Shown: piece by piece, positions 1 to 10,384 of the stretch
How the letters are laid out: each line of letters starts with the position of its first letter
Numbering within the stretch: the first letter of the stretch is position 1
Assembly: GCF_003473485.1 (NCBI RefSeq)
Contig: NC_053042.1
Coordinates: 13,040,501 to 13,104,500 of the forward strand
Reading direction: 5' to 3'
Source of the DNA: Medicago truncatula
Taxonomy: Eukaryota > Streptophyta > Magnoliopsida > Fabales > Fabaceae
DNA length: 64,000 bases
Position numbers and translations under genes: made by a program
Notes under the pieces: generated by a model
Database searches by the model: none
What the model was told of the DNA's origin: nothing
The model's input: the letters and a program-made list of their open reading frames with translations, nothing else

Positions 1-681
1 ACTGTGTTAGAAAACCAACAAACAGAAACCATCCCTGAGCAAACTGTTCCTGAACAAACTGTTCCTGAACAAGATGCTTCTGAACAAGTTGCTTCTGAAC
101 AAGTTGCTCCTGACCAGCAAACAACTTCTGACCAACATATAGCCTCTGACCAAACAACAGAACCAGAACAACAACCAGAGCCACCAATAATAGACTTAAC
201 CTCTGACCAACCTTCCACATCAAATACAACTCAATCTGAACCTTCAACCATCCCTGACAGTATCCTTGAGACTGAGTATATAGAGGAACAGCTGATCAGA
301 CTTAGTGATGAGATTCAGGCACTGATTCTTCGCAGAACAGTTCATGTACCTCCTATTCACTATTATGATCAGTGGATGGATCTGGAGAAGAGCTTTGTTG
401 ATCTGATGAGTCAGCTCAGAACAAAATGTGTGTCATCTCACTCTGCTATGCTGAAGAAGCTATTGGATGATATGCATGAAGCAGCTAAGGAGAAAGAGCT
501 GAATTTTGTGCCTCTGCTGGACATCTCTCCTTACTATCCAGAAGAAGAGTACATCACAAGGGCTGCAAGAATTCATGCTGGGCATAAAAGGAAATTAAGG
601 GAAAAGGATGAGCTACTTCAGAAGAAAGATGATCAGATCAAGTATCTCTTAGAACAGTTGTATAAGCAAGCCCAACCTTAG
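1..681 (+). mobile_element. C-terminal part of the SIRE env-like extra frame
   Basis: An open frame enters from the left edge and ends at 681, so its true start is outside. The first 85 residues are acidic and Gln/Glu/Pro/Thr-rich, with a repeated EQxxxEQ pattern. The rest is helical and charged, ending in a likely coiled coil (about residues 190-222). Position between pol and the polypurine tract matches the extra frame of SIRE elements. No function beyond this family assignment can be read. It is part of a retroelement fossil, not a host gene. Confidence 0.65.
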
Positions 682-1174
682 TTGCACACCCAACACTAGC
701 TTGTTTTTTACTTTTGTTCTTAGTAGCTTTGTCTTTGTATCTCAACCTTTCTTTATATATATTATCATTGTTTCTGGATCTTGTGCTTTTTCACCTTCAA
801 TATGTTTTACTCTGAAATACTATTTTTTTTAAGGTTTATATGTTTATATGCTCTGCTACTCTTTCTTTTGTTTTTATTCTTTTTGTTGATGACAAAAGGG
901 GGAGTAAATGTATAGTATTTTTAAGGCACTGAGCCCCACTATAACCACTTCTAATTTTTTTTTAAATACTTCTGATCTGATTTTTATGAGTATTTTATTG
1001 AAATTTAATTAATAAGAATAGAACTCAGGGGGAGCTTACAAACCTCACCTTAAAGATCTATTAGACTCAGGGGGAGCTTACAAACCTCTATCCCAGTGGT
1101 CAACTTATTAATTAGATCAACAACAATTGAACATTTTAAATACTATTGTTTGTCATCATCAAAAAGGGGGAGAT
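682..1174 (+). other. SIRE 3' untranslated spacer with repeated G-rich tracts
   Basis: No frame of interest lies here. A first polypurine-like tract sits at 892-905 and the one bordering the LTR at 1161-1174. Between them a unit of about 24 bases (ACTCAGGGGGAGCTTACAAA and a few more) occurs twice, near 1024 and 1065. Several polypurine tracts are known from SIRE elements. Confidence 0.6.
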
Positions 1175-2461
1175 TGTTGGAACAAAATGTGTTTCACAAT
1201 GAACCTTATTAAGTTTTGATGATAACAAGGTATTAAAAATTGTCAATTGGTTATTACTAATAATTGTTCAAGTGTACAGGACCAAAGGCTACTCAAGTTA
1301 TTTCAATAGGTCTTGGAAGAACAATGGAATGTAAAAGAAATTCTGAGCATCTGAAGAAAACTGCTCCTGAAGCTGAAGTGCTTCTGAAGTAATGACGTCA
1401 TCAGAAGCAGAAGGTCTTCAGAAGCAAAAGTTTTCATCAGAAGCAATATATTCACCAGAAGCTACGTTTGATCCTTTAATCAAACTGAAGATTCAAAGTA
1501 GCTGATTCTCAATTCAGTCTTATCCAAGAAGAACGAAGAATTGAAAGGGAGGTATCAACGGATATATGGATAGCACTGAGCACTTGTCTCTCGTTAATAG
1601 AGTTGACAAAGTACAAGTGTACAACCACTACCTCCACTGCTCTGTTTTCTGTCTACGCTACAAGACAAAACAACAGCCATGCCTGCAGAATTTGTACACT
1701 CAAGATGGGAATGAATTTGAAGCTTATTCTTCAAAGGACTACACCCAAATCAGGCAAAGGATCACTGGTGGATAATCAAAGGATTTCAAACGACTCTTTA
1801 GACGTGCTGATTATCTCAACGTCTCTTTCACGCCTCTATATAAAGGAGTGAAGACTTGAAGATTAAATAGAGAGATACATAAGTTCAAAAGCGCCAAAAC
1901 TCTGTCAATTTGATTCTACAAAGCACACTGAATTTCTGCACTGATTTGATACATCTTAGAAATTCAAAGTCTAGAGTCTTTTCTGTATTGTATTGTGAAC
2001 ACCACTGATTGTATATCAAGTGTTCAATTCAAACTCAATTCTCTGTATTTTTGTTTGATTAGAAGTCTCTTGCCTGCGTGCTTGAGCATTAGAAGTCTCT
2101 TGCTTAGTGCTTGAGCATTGGAAGACTCTTGCGTGTGTGCTTGAGCATTTTTGTGAAGTCTCATACTTAGAAAGTATTGAGCAGTTGTAATCTTTGTGAT
2201 TATAGTGAAATCTCCTTGGAAGTGCAAGGGGGACTGGACTACTTCCGTGTTGTGGAAGGAACCAGGATAACTGCTTGTGTCTTTGTCTTTCTTTTCTCTG
2301 CTCTGTTCTTTTCCGCTGCAATCTGACTCTGATCATTTCATCAGAAGCAATCAAACTGCTTCTGAAGTTTTATCAGAAGAAGTATTTTTTAAGAGAAAAA
2401 GAAAACACAATTCAACCCCCCCCCCCCCCCCCCCCCCCCCTTCTTGTGTTTTTCACCTTCA
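1175..2461 (+). repeat. 3' LTR of the SIRE element
   Basis: About 1287 bp, bounded by TG at 1175 directly after the polypurine tract and CA at 2460-2461. Inside, a unit of about 31 bp (AGAAGTCTCTTGC...TGCTTGAGCA) is repeated three times between about 2060 and 2150. A poly-C run lies at 2416-2440, just before the end. Short open frames in this stretch are chance. Confidence 0.78.
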
Positions 2462-2827
2462 GAATTGACTTAAAAAGTGATTCAATCAATCTTAAAAGTG
2501 TCAGTGTGAGTAACTCACACTAAAAAATGTCGAGCATGAGTTAACTCACGCTGAATTAAACGAATAATCAAAACCAAAAGGGAAAATAGCAATTTTTATT
2601 CCATGGTTAAAGACTTGATTGATGAAGATAAAAGTTGCTTGAAAGATAAGATCACTATAGAATTTTTCTCCCTTTCGAAGCCGACCAAGTGAAACAAATT
2701 CCCTTACATCCTATAGCTGAACCGGACCACCTTTTCTTGGAAAGAGACCAAATATGGTATTTACAATGGCAAAACAATCATGATGTAGTAAATGGAATAA
2801 TATGGAAAATAACAATCCTTCTTCTAG
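2462..2827. other. Intergenic, no feature seen
   Basis: AT-rich single-copy-looking DNA between the SIRE LTR and the tandem duplication. No gene, repeat end or RNA gene was recognised. Confidence 0.5.
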
Positions 2828-2852
2828 TAACCTTTTGAAGCTGAACAGTAGT

Positions 2853-2999
2853 AGAGTGTGTTTAGATGAGAAAATGTAATGTTTTGAGGGAATTCAACTA
2901 CTTTGAGGTGAATTCTATTGTTTAAATCCACCTCAAAATAATTAAATTCCCTCAAAATATTACATTATCTCAAAATATTCTCCGATCCAAACACACTCT
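2853..2999. mobile_element. MITE, 147 bp, present only in copy A
   Basis: Ends AGAGTGTGTTTAGAT and ATCCAAACACACTCT form terminal inverted repeats, and the inner arms also pair. The element is flanked by TAGT on both sides (2849-2852, 3000-3003). The matching place in copy B (about 6207-6217) lacks it, so insertion most likely followed the tandem duplication. Superfamily not assigned. Confidence 0.8.
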
Positions 3000-3409
3000 T
3001 AGTATTTCTATTAGGTTTAATTTAAGGAAGAGAGGTGTGGAATGTTCAATCCTTTGTTCTAGACCACAAAAGAATATGTTGAAATGTAGACCACACCTTA
3101 AAGGACTGTAAATCGGAAAAACATGTGTGGCAATGGCATAAACCCACTTACATCACATCTATATGGACCGACACTAAAATAACTTATAATTTTGCAAAAA
3201 AAAAAATTTGAAGGAGCAATTTTTTTTTTTTTTATAAAGTGATATATAATAAAACACGAAGAAAATATTATAAATTAATATAATGCTGCCACTAAAGCAT
3301 AAACCCATTTACATCACATCACATACTCATATATAAGCAACTTATTGCATCTAAAAAGTTTGTTATAATTAATCACAAGTAACTAATCAAACTCGTGTCA
3401 AAAAGAAAA

Positions 3410-4822
3410 TCAAATCTCTGCAATCTCAATGTTTTCTCGAACAAGCTTAGAAAGTCCTTGAAGTGCAACATCAACAGCATCATTAAACCCAACATCACTC
3501 CCATTTGGGTGAGCATAACTAACCCTAGGGATCAAACCAATCACAACTTCACGCATTTTTTCAACTTCCACCCCCTTAATTCCCATTAACACCTCCTCAA
3601 TCATATTACTCTTCTCTCCTACACCCCCCTCTTCAATATACACCGAATACATATTTTTCTTCTTAGGCAAATACCAATGGTATTGCGTATACGCCGTATG
3701 TGGAGAGAAAAATACAGGTATACAACCAGCAAGTATAGAGTCAAAAGTTGACCTTCTAGTAAAAGAATCACCTGGTGCTTGAAGACAAAAACGTGACTGC
3801 ATCATAACACTAAGTACTTCCATTGGTTGATGACATTTACTATTCTCACCTCCACAATCAACCAACTTGCAAAGAGATGACTCATTACATTGTTTAACCA
3901 ACTCATCACGAATCTTTGCTTTTCCTAACCCTTTTCTTTTCCCACCAATAAATGAAAACAAAAACGACCTGTCGTTTTGTCTCATTTTATTCTGCCACGT
4001 AAGCATTTCTTCTTTTGTTTTTGGATGAAAATACGACGGGTAAGGTATGCCATTTTGGTTTTCACCTTCCCAAGGTTGTCTTTCAACTGTTAGCACCGAC
4101 ATGTTTTTGACAGGTGGTAGGTTTAATAATATGTTGGCTCCAAAATCGGACCCACTTGAGGACCGCATAAAATCCCATGCGGTCCTTCCTAATGAAACAA
4201 AATGATCCTTACCATTGTGACGATTCCACCAAGGTAGACTTTGTACATGATCGACTAGATCAACAGCTAGGGAGTCGCGGAGAGTGTGATTCGCCTCGCG
4301 GAACATGCTTGAAGCGTGTAGTCCACCGTAGAATGGTATGTAGAATAAAATTGCTTGATTTGGATCCCACGTGCGACACACGTGATTTTCTAACCTAGCA
4401 TGGAAAATCATTTCCGCTAAGAATTGGTGTGTTGTGTACCATGATGTTTTTGAGAGGGGTTGACCTAAGCCATTGTTCTTCACATAAGGGCACATATTTG
4501 TGTAGATGTTGAGATTTTCGCAGTTCTTGAGTAGGTCAAGGTTGAAACGTGGAGGGAGATTGTAAATGTAGAATGATGGAGTTGATCCATCGCATGTGGT
4601 GGTGGTGGTGGTGGTGGTGTTGGTGGTGTTAGTTGTTGTGGTTATGGTTGTGGGGTACATGAAGTAAAGAAGGAAGAGGCATAAAGTAATAAAGAGAGTG
4701 AACTTTACCCATTGGTGAATTATGATGTTGTGAGTTTCTTTGGATTTTGAGAAGCTTTGGGATTTTGTTGTGCATGGTAGAGAATTTAAAGGTTGAGTTG
4801 GTGATGGCTTTCTGAAAAACAT
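3410..4822 (-). CDS. GT47 exostosin-family glycosyltransferase, xyloglucan galactosyltransferase-like (copy A)
   Basis: A 470-residue intronless frame. Family members are Golgi type II membrane enzymes that transfer a sugar, often galactose, onto xyloglucan or other wall polysaccharides. Visible here: a basic N-terminus, one membrane segment (about 39-58), a Thr-rich stem (about 58-76) and an exostosin domain from the CDGSTPSFYIYNLPPRF region (about 77) to about 440. The domain includes FSFIGGKRKG (about 300) and GDSFTRRSTFDSILAGC (351-367), a GT47 signature. The ATG at 4822 follows a CT-rich leader and a TATA box about 90 bases upstream. Length fits the family. The Thr stem is coded by a (GGT)n-like tract that differs in length from copy B. 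The exact acceptor and subgroup (MUR3, XLT2 or other) cannot be told. Confidence 0.9.
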   Translation of the reverse strand: MFFRKPSPTQPLNSLPCTTKSQSFSKSKETHNIIIHQWVKFTLFITLCLFLLYFMYPTTITTTTNTTNTTTTTTTTCDGSTPSFYIYNLPPRFNLDLLKNCENLNIYTNMCPYVKNNGLGQPLSKTSWYTTHQFLAEMIFHARLENHVCRTWDPNQAILFYIPFYGGLHASSMFREANHTLRDSLAVDLVDHVQSLPWWNRHNGKDHFVSLGRTAWDFMRSSSGSDFGANILLNLPPVKNMSVLTVERQPWEGENQNGIPYPSYFHPKTKEEMLTWQNKMRQNDRSFLFSFIGGKRKGLGKAKIRDELVKQCNESSLCKLVDCGGENSKCHQPMEVLSVMMQSRFCLQAPGDSFTRRSTFDSILAGCIPVFFSPHTAYTQYHWYLPKKKNMYSVYIEEGGVGEKSNMIEEVLMGIKGVEVEKMREVVIGLIPRVSYAHPNGSDVGFNDAVDVALQGLSKLVRENIEIAEI

Positions 4823-4907
4823 TGAGAAGAAAAAAAAGAGAAGGAGGGAGAGAGATGTAGGAGATGAATGATTGCATGTACGACTTTGAAGAGGTCTTTA
4901 GTTGGAT

Positions 4908-4918
4908 ATTATATATAC
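4908..4918 (-). promoter_or_regulatory. TATA box of GT47 copy A
   Basis: Minus-strand TATATATAAT lies about 90 bases upstream of the ATG and is conserved at the same distance in copy B (8115-8124). A CT-rich leader follows it. Confidence 0.6.
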
Positions 4919-5001
4919 ATGATATTTCTAATTTTTTTTGATAAACTTAAAACAAACACTCTCAAACAACATATAATTTAGAATAGATAGGTTAGTACTT
5001 A

Positions 5002-5135
5002 CACCCTCTGGTCACTATTAAAGCAAAAATTAATATTTTAGATTTATTTAATTAATGATGTATACAAGATTATATACATCATTAATTGAATGAATCTAAA
5101 ATATTAATTTTTACTTATAATAGTGACCAAGTATG
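5002..5135. mobile_element. Fold-back MITE (Stowaway-like), shared by both copies
   Basis: Arms starting CACCCTCTGGTCACTATTAA pair with the far end, with TA on both sides. The same element sits at 8644-8771 in copy B, so it was there before the tandem duplication. The right end has drifted. Confidence 0.6.
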
Positions 5136-5370
5136 TAGTTGAATAAATTAGTACGTATACAAACTGTTATTTTCAAGAGTGCCTATAAGTGATGTATTTT
5201 AAATGAACTTTTAATGTCACAGACTGATGTACTGAATTTTATAATTTTAGAATAAATTTTTCATTAAGCCACTGGTTGTGGGTCCAAGCATTCAATTTTA
5301 ACATGGTGGGAAGGACAAAAAATCAAAAGAAAAGTCATGACACGAACAACCAAACCAAAATAGTCAGATA

Positions 5371-5505
5371 CACCTTCCGGTCACTAATATAAACAAAAGT
5401 TTGATTTTTAGATTCATTTATTAAATGACGTACGTAGTCAACGTACGTCATTTAATAAATGAATCTAAAAATCAAACTTTTGCTTATATTAGTGATCGGA
5501 GGGTG
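5371..5505. mobile_element. Fold-back MITE (Stowaway-like), copy A only
   Basis: 135 bp between TA dinucleotides. CACCTTCCGGTCACTAATAT pairs with the right arm, and the two halves are almost perfect inverted copies down to a GACGTACGT centre, so it is young. Copy B at about 9159-9180 has a short unrelated stretch instead of the element. Confidence 0.75.
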
Positions 5506-5519
5506 TATATAAAATTGAA

Positions 5520-6187
5520 GGAATCAACCAAAATTTTATAATTCTGAGCTGTATTCATTCTCATTCACATCTTGATGAACCCACGTTTTGCCAAATATGG
5601 AGTATAGGGTATATTTTTCTCCACACATGGTTCATTATTGTTTGAGTTGAATTAGCAATATTTTTTTGGTGAATAAGTTGAATTAGCAATTGCTATAAAG
5701 TTTCGACACCTAAGCTAATTTGCATGTGAGACTATTTAAAAAGTCCTTACCTTTTGCCTTTAAATATTGCTTTACTTTTTTGACAAAAGAACCAATTGGA
5801 TTATCGAACTTATGTCATTTCTTGCTGTCTACATCTTTTTATAACCTTTTACTCCTACGGTCTTAAATTAAGTATTTTTTTTCTTTTGTTTCTCTTTTAC
5901 CCTTGTTACAAAAAAAATTAAGTATTGTTTTAGTATATAAAAAAATAAAACAAGTTTTTTTTATTTGATAAATTTGTTACTATTTCCGTTCTTAAATATA
6001 AGACTTTTTTGAAGAAAATTTTGTTTGTCTCTTTTTATAAGAATCATTTACTATTTTTTAATTATATTAATTATTTATTTATCAAAATACTCATATTTAT
6101 TTTGCATATTTTTCTATAATCAACAATAAATACTATGTTAAAAACATAAACTATCTCTCTCCTCTTGAGCCAAATCTCTACTTGGAA
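5520..6187. other. Upstream flank of GT47 copy A, no gene
   Basis: AT-rich DNA matched in copy B (9180-9860). It contains homopolymer runs but no recognisable coding or RNA feature. The junction of the two duplication copies falls at about 6175-6190. Confidence 0.6.
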
Positions 6188-6645
6188 ATACCTTTTGAAG
6201 CTGAATAGTATTAGTATTCCTATTAGGTTTAATTTAAGGAAGAGAGGTGTGGAATGTTCAATCCTTTGTTCTAGACCACAAAAGAATATGTTGAAATGTA
6301 GACCACACCTTAAAGGACTGTAAATAGGAAAAACATGTGTGGCAATGGCATAAACCCACTTACATCACATCTATATGGACCGACAGTAAAATAACTCATA
6401 ATTTATTTATTTATTTTTTTTTTTTTATATAAAGTGGTATATAATAAAACATGAAAAAGTATTATTAATTAATATAATGTTGCCACCAAAGCATCAACCC
6501 ATTTACATTACATCACATACTCATATATAAGCAACTTATTGCATCTAAAAAGTTTGTTATTATAATTAATCACAAGTAACTAATCAAACTCTTGTGTCAA
6601 AAAGAAAATTAAATCTCTGAAATCTCAATATTTTCTCGAACAAGC

Positions 6646-8028
6646 TTAACAAGTCCTTGAAGTGTAACCAAAAAAAAAAAGTCCTTGAAGTGCAACATCA
6701 ACAGCATCATTAAACCCAACATCACTCCCATTTGGGTGAGCATAACTAACCCTAGGGATCAAACCAATCACAACTTCACGCATTTTTTCAACTTCCACCC
6801 CCTTAATTCCCATTAACACCTCCTCAATCATATTACTCTTCTCCCCTACACCCCCCTCTTCAATATACACCGAATACGTATTTTTTTCCTTAGGCAAATA
6901 CCAATGGTATTGCGAATACGCCGTATGTGGAGAGAAAAATACAGGTATACAACCAGCAAGTATAGAGTCAAAAGTTGACCTTCTAGTAAAAGAATCACCT
7001 GGTGCTTGAAGACAAAAACGTGACTCCATCATAACACTAAGTACTTCCATTGGTTGATGACATTTACTATTCCCACCTCCACAATCAACCAACTTGCAAA
7101 GAGATGACTCATTACATTGTTTAAACAACTCATCACGAATCTTTGCTTTTCCTAACCCTTTTCTTTTCCCACCAATAAATGAAAACAAAAACGGCCTGTC
7201 GTTTTGTCTCATTTTATTCTGCCACGTAAGCATTTCTTCTTTTGTTTTTGGATGAAAATACGACGGGTAAGGTATGCCGTTTTGGTTTTCACCTTCCCAA
7301 GGTTGTCTTTCAATTGTTAGCACCGACATGTTTTTGACAGGTGGTAGGTTTAATAATATGTTGGCTCCAAAATCGGACCCACTTGATGACCGCATGAAAT
7401 CCCATGCGGTCCTTCCTAGTGAAATAAAATGATCCTTACCATTGTGACGATTCCACCAAGGTAGACTTAGTACGTGGTCGATTAGATCAACGGCTAAGGA
7501 GTCGCGGAGAGTGTGATTCGCTTCGCGGAACATGCTTGACGCGTGTAGTCCACCATAGAATGGTATATAGAATAAAATTGCTTGATTAGGATCCCACGTG
7601 CGACACACGTGATTTTCTAACCTAGCATGGAAAATCATTTCTGCTAACAATTGGTGTGTTGTGTACCATGATGTTTTTGAGAGGGGTTGACCTAAGCCAT
7701 TGTTCTTCACATGAGGGCACATATTTGTGTAGATGTTGAGATTTTCGCAGTTTTTGAGTAGGTCAAGGTTGAAACGTGGAGGGAGATTGTAAATGTAGAA
7801 TGATGGAGTTGATCCATCGCATGTGGTGGTGGTGGTGGTGTCGGTGGTGGTAGTTGTGGTGGTTATTGTTGTGGGGTACATGAAGTAAAGAAGGAAGAGG
7901 CATAAAGTAATAAAGAGAGTGAATTTTACCCATTGGTGAGTTTCTTTGGTTTTTGAGAAGCTTTGGGATTTTGTTGTGCATGGTAGAGAATTTAGAGGTT
8001 GAGTTGGTGATGACTTTCTGAAAAACAT
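6646..8028 (-). CDS. GT47 exostosin-family glycosyltransferase (copy B), C-terminus altered
   Basis: A 460-residue paralogue of the gene at 3410-4822, with the same membrane anchor, Thr-rich stem and exostosin domain, and an intact GDSFTRRSTFDSILAGC motif. Most differences from copy A are single conservative changes, plus a shortened stretch near residue 30 (the HNIII segment is missing) and a different Thr-run length. The end differs: AAGTCCTTGAAG occurs at 6651 and again at 6679 (28 bases apart, plus strand) with an A-run between. This shifts the frame, so the last 14 residues of copy A (LSKLVRENIEIAEI) are replaced by LFFFGYTSRTC. The exostosin core is upstream, so the enzyme may still work; expression is not shown. 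Confidence 0.83.
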   Translation of the reverse strand: MFFRKSSPTQPLNSLPCTTKSQSFSKTKETHQWVKFTLFITLCLFLLYFMYPTTITTTTTTTDTTTTTTCDGSTPSFYIYNLPPRFNLDLLKNCENLNIYTNMCPHVKNNGLGQPLSKTSWYTTHQLLAEMIFHARLENHVCRTWDPNQAILFYIPFYGGLHASSMFREANHTLRDSLAVDLIDHVLSLPWWNRHNGKDHFISLGRTAWDFMRSSSGSDFGANILLNLPPVKNMSVLTIERQPWEGENQNGIPYPSYFHPKTKEEMLTWQNKMRQNDRPFLFSFIGGKRKGLGKAKIRDELFKQCNESSLCKLVDCGGGNSKCHQPMEVLSVMMESRFCLQAPGDSFTRRSTFDSILAGCIPVFFSPHTAYSQYHWYLPKEKNTYSVYIEEGGVGEKSNMIEEVLMGIKGVEVEKMREVVIGLIPRVSYAHPNGSDVGFNDAVDVALQGLFFFGYTSRTC

Positions 8029-8114
8029 TGAGAAGGAAAAAAAGAGAAGGAGGGAGAGAGATGTAGGAGATGAATGATTGCATGCACGATTTTGAAGAGG
8101 TCTTTATTTGGATA

Positions 8115-8124
8115 TTATATATAC
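8115..8124 (-). promoter_or_regulatory. TATA box of GT47 copy B
   Basis: Same TATATA motif and spacing as in copy A, about 90 bases upstream of the ATG at 8028. Confidence 0.55.
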
Positions 8125-8643
8125 ATGAAAATTTGAAAACGACTAGGTTTATTTTGGAAATAGGAAGCATTAAAACTTGATATAGAAAAAATGCTTGAAA
8201 AGTTTTTACTAAATTGTCATTAATAATTGGTATAAAAAAAGATAAATTAAAAAATTAAAAGAAGAAGTAATAAATAGTTAAGGATATATAATTTAGGGTA
8301 AATTATTTAGAAGTAATATATATATATATATGTCTTTGTTTCAAGTCTACTAAATTTATAAAACATTTCTAGGAATATAAATTTTTTTCTAAAGAAAAGG
8401 GTGGAAATAAAGTTTCCATGAATATGGGAATAATTAAATTCATGTATAATTACCTATTATAATCCTTATTTTTAGTGTTCCTGAGAATATTATCATGTTA
8501 AGCAAACATATTTTCTTTAAATACCTTAGCATAAAATTCCTTTCTTTATGTTCCAAGAAATGTTATTTCAATTTTTTTTTTGATAAACTTAAAACAAACA
8601 CACTCAAACAACATATAATTTAGAATGGATAAGTTAATACTTA

Positions 8644-8771
8644 CACCCTTTGGTCACTATTAAAGCAAAAATTAATATTTTAGATTCATTCAATTAATGA
8701 TGTATATAATCAGATTATATACATCAATTATCTAAAATATTAATTTTTTCTTATAATAGTGACCGAGTACG
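8644..8771. mobile_element. Fold-back MITE, counterpart of 5002-5135
   Basis: Starts CACCCTTTGGTCACTATTAA between TA dinucleotides and is homologous to the copy A element, so the insertion predates the tandem duplication. Confidence 0.6.
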
Positions 8772-8782
8772 TAGTTGAATAA

Positions 8783-8924
8783 TTTTTTTTTTTGGTAGAT
8801 AGACGGAATGGCAAAACCATTATAAACTCACACACATAAATGGAGGTACCGGGGTTCGAACTCCGATCATGACATCCGGCCTAACAATTTCGATATTTTA
8901 CCAGTTGAACTAGGATTTCTAAAT
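8783..8924 (-). mobile_element. tRNA-derived SINE, 142 bp, copy B only
   Basis: Read on the minus strand it has an A box (TAGTTCAACTGG), a B box (GAGTTCGAACCCC) and a terminal A-run (T-run on plus). It is bounded by a perfect 13-bp target-site duplication, CGTAGTTGAATAA, at 8770-8782 and 8925-8937. Copy A has the empty site at about 5134-5146 with a single copy of this sequence. Confidence 0.88.
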
Positions 8925-9853
8925 CGTAGTTGAATAAATTACTACGTATACAAACTGTTATTTTCAAGAGTGCCTATCAGTGATGTATTTTAAATGAACT
9001 TTTAATGTCACAAAGTGATGTTACTGAATTTTATAATTTTAGAATAAATTTTTCATTAAGCCACTAGTTGTGGGTCCAAGCATTCAATTTTAACATGGTG
9101 GGAAGGACAAAAAAATCAAAAGAAAAGTCATGACACGAACAACCAAACCAACATAGCAGATACACCAAAATTATCATTATATAAAATTGAAGGAATCAAC
9201 CAAAATTTTATAATTCTGAGCTGTATTCATTCTCATTCACATCTTGATGAACCCACGTTTTGCCAAATATGGAGTATAGGGTATATTTTTCTCCACACAT
9301 GGTTCATTATTGTTTGAGTTGAATTAGCAATATTTTTTTGGTGAATAAGTTGAATTAGCAATTGCTATAAAGTTTCGACACCTAAGCTAATTTGGATGTG
9401 AGACTATTTAAAAAGTCCTTACCTTTTGCCTTTAAATATTGCTTTATTTTTTTGACAAAAAGAACCAATTGGAATATCGAACTTATGTCCTTTCTTGCTG
9501 TTTACATATTTTTATAACCTTTTACTCCTACGGTCTTAAATTAAGTATTTTTTTTTTTCTGTTTTGTTTTCTTTTGTTTCTCTTTTACCCTTGTTACAAA
9601 AAAAATAAAATTAAGTATTGTTTTAGTATATAAAAAAATAATTTTTTTTTTATTTGATGAATTTGTTACTATTTCCGTTCTTAAATATAAGACTTTTTTT
9701 GAGAAAATTTTGTTTGTCTCTTTTTATAAGACTCATTTGCTATTTTCAATTATATTATATTAATTATTTATTTATCAAAATGCTCATATTTATTTTGCAT
9801 CTTTTTCTACAATCAACAATAAATACTATGTTGAAAACATAAACCAACTCTCT

Positions 9854-9941
9854 GTCCTTGTGAGCTTAGCTTAGTTGGTAGGGACAATGCATAATATATG
9901 CAAGGTCGGAGGTTCGAACCTCGACCACGAAAATAAAAATA
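9854..9941 (+). mobile_element. Very short tRNA-like SINE, 88 bp, copy B only
   Basis: Begins GTCCTTGTGAGCTTAGCTTA (A-box-like), contains GGTTCGAACCTC (B box) and ends in an A-rich tail. Flanked by AACYAACTCTCT (9842-9853, 9942-9953; one mismatch). The same family occurs at 48939-49031 and 51809-51899. Not a functional tRNA gene: no cloverleaf could be drawn with confidence. Confidence 0.8.
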
Positions 9942-9970
9942 AACTAACTCTCTCTTAAGGACAAAATTGT

Positions 9971-10380
9971 AAGTAATTACAAACAAATTTAATACTACTA
10001 CCAACTTTCTTAATTCATGTGATTTTAGCAATAATATCATATTTAGGGTTTATGCACTTAACTAGATATTTTCTACAATGGACATGTGCTATTTGGGTGA
10101 AATCTACAGTTAGATATTGCCATTGGTTTGGGGTGGAAATTTTGCTACCCGGTGATATTGCCATTGTTAGATATCTTTACGTTTTGGGGTGTTCAAAACC
10201 GAATCAATTCAATAGAAAAATCGTAAATTAAATCAACTTAAACTGAAAAGTGTAAAAATCACATTTTGTTTGGATGTATTCAAATATTTTTTTTACTCAA
10301 TCTCACGATACAGTTCAGTTTATGATTTTTATTTTATCAAACGAAATAAACCTAACCAAGCCGCGACATAAGATAAAAGA
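9971..10380. other. Intergenic, no feature seen
   Basis: AT-rich, with only short chance frames. Confidence 0.4.
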
Positions 10381-10384
10381 CTAA

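Larger units (their letters stand above)
1..2461 (+). mobile_element. 3' part of SIRE-lineage Ty1/copia retrotransposon
   Basis: The segment holds, in order, an open frame reaching the left window edge, a spacer with G-rich tracts, a polypurine tract (1161-1174) and a long terminal repeat starting TGTTGG and ending TTCA. The pyrimidine-rich LTR end (a run of C followed by TTCTTGTG) and the extra frame between pol and LTR are typical of the SIRE/Maximus lineage. The 5' LTR, gag and pol would lie left of the window, so the age and target-site duplication cannot be judged. The base after the LTR starts GAATT, a candidate for the right copy of a 5-bp duplication. Confidence 0.82.
2828..6175 (-). 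repeat. Tandem duplication, copy A (GT47 gene plus flanks)
   Basis: This block matches 6188-9970 from the shared CCTTTTGAAGCTGAA near the left end, through the 3' flank, the gene and its promoter, to ATCAACAATAAATACTATGTT near 6120. The match continues through non-coding DNA for about 1.2 kb beyond the promoter, so this is DNA-level tandem duplication and not retroposition. Copy A alone has the MITEs at 2853-2999 and 5371-5505. Confidence 0.9.
6188..9970 (-). repeat. Tandem duplication, copy B
   Basis: Second copy of the 2828-6175 block. It carries two SINE insertions (8783-8924 and 9854-9941) that are absent from copy A and lacks two MITEs of copy A. The left edge abuts the end of copy A with only a few bases between. 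Confidence 0.88.

Noticed and set aside
7763-8170. 135-residue minus-strand frame overlapping GT47 copy B
   Set aside because: It is a shifted frame over the promoter, leader and Thr stem of the real gene, with no domain.
9854-9941. tRNA genes at 9.9, 48.9 and 51.8 kb
   Set aside because: A and B boxes are present, but the elements have A-tails and target-site duplications and lack a convincing cloverleaf.
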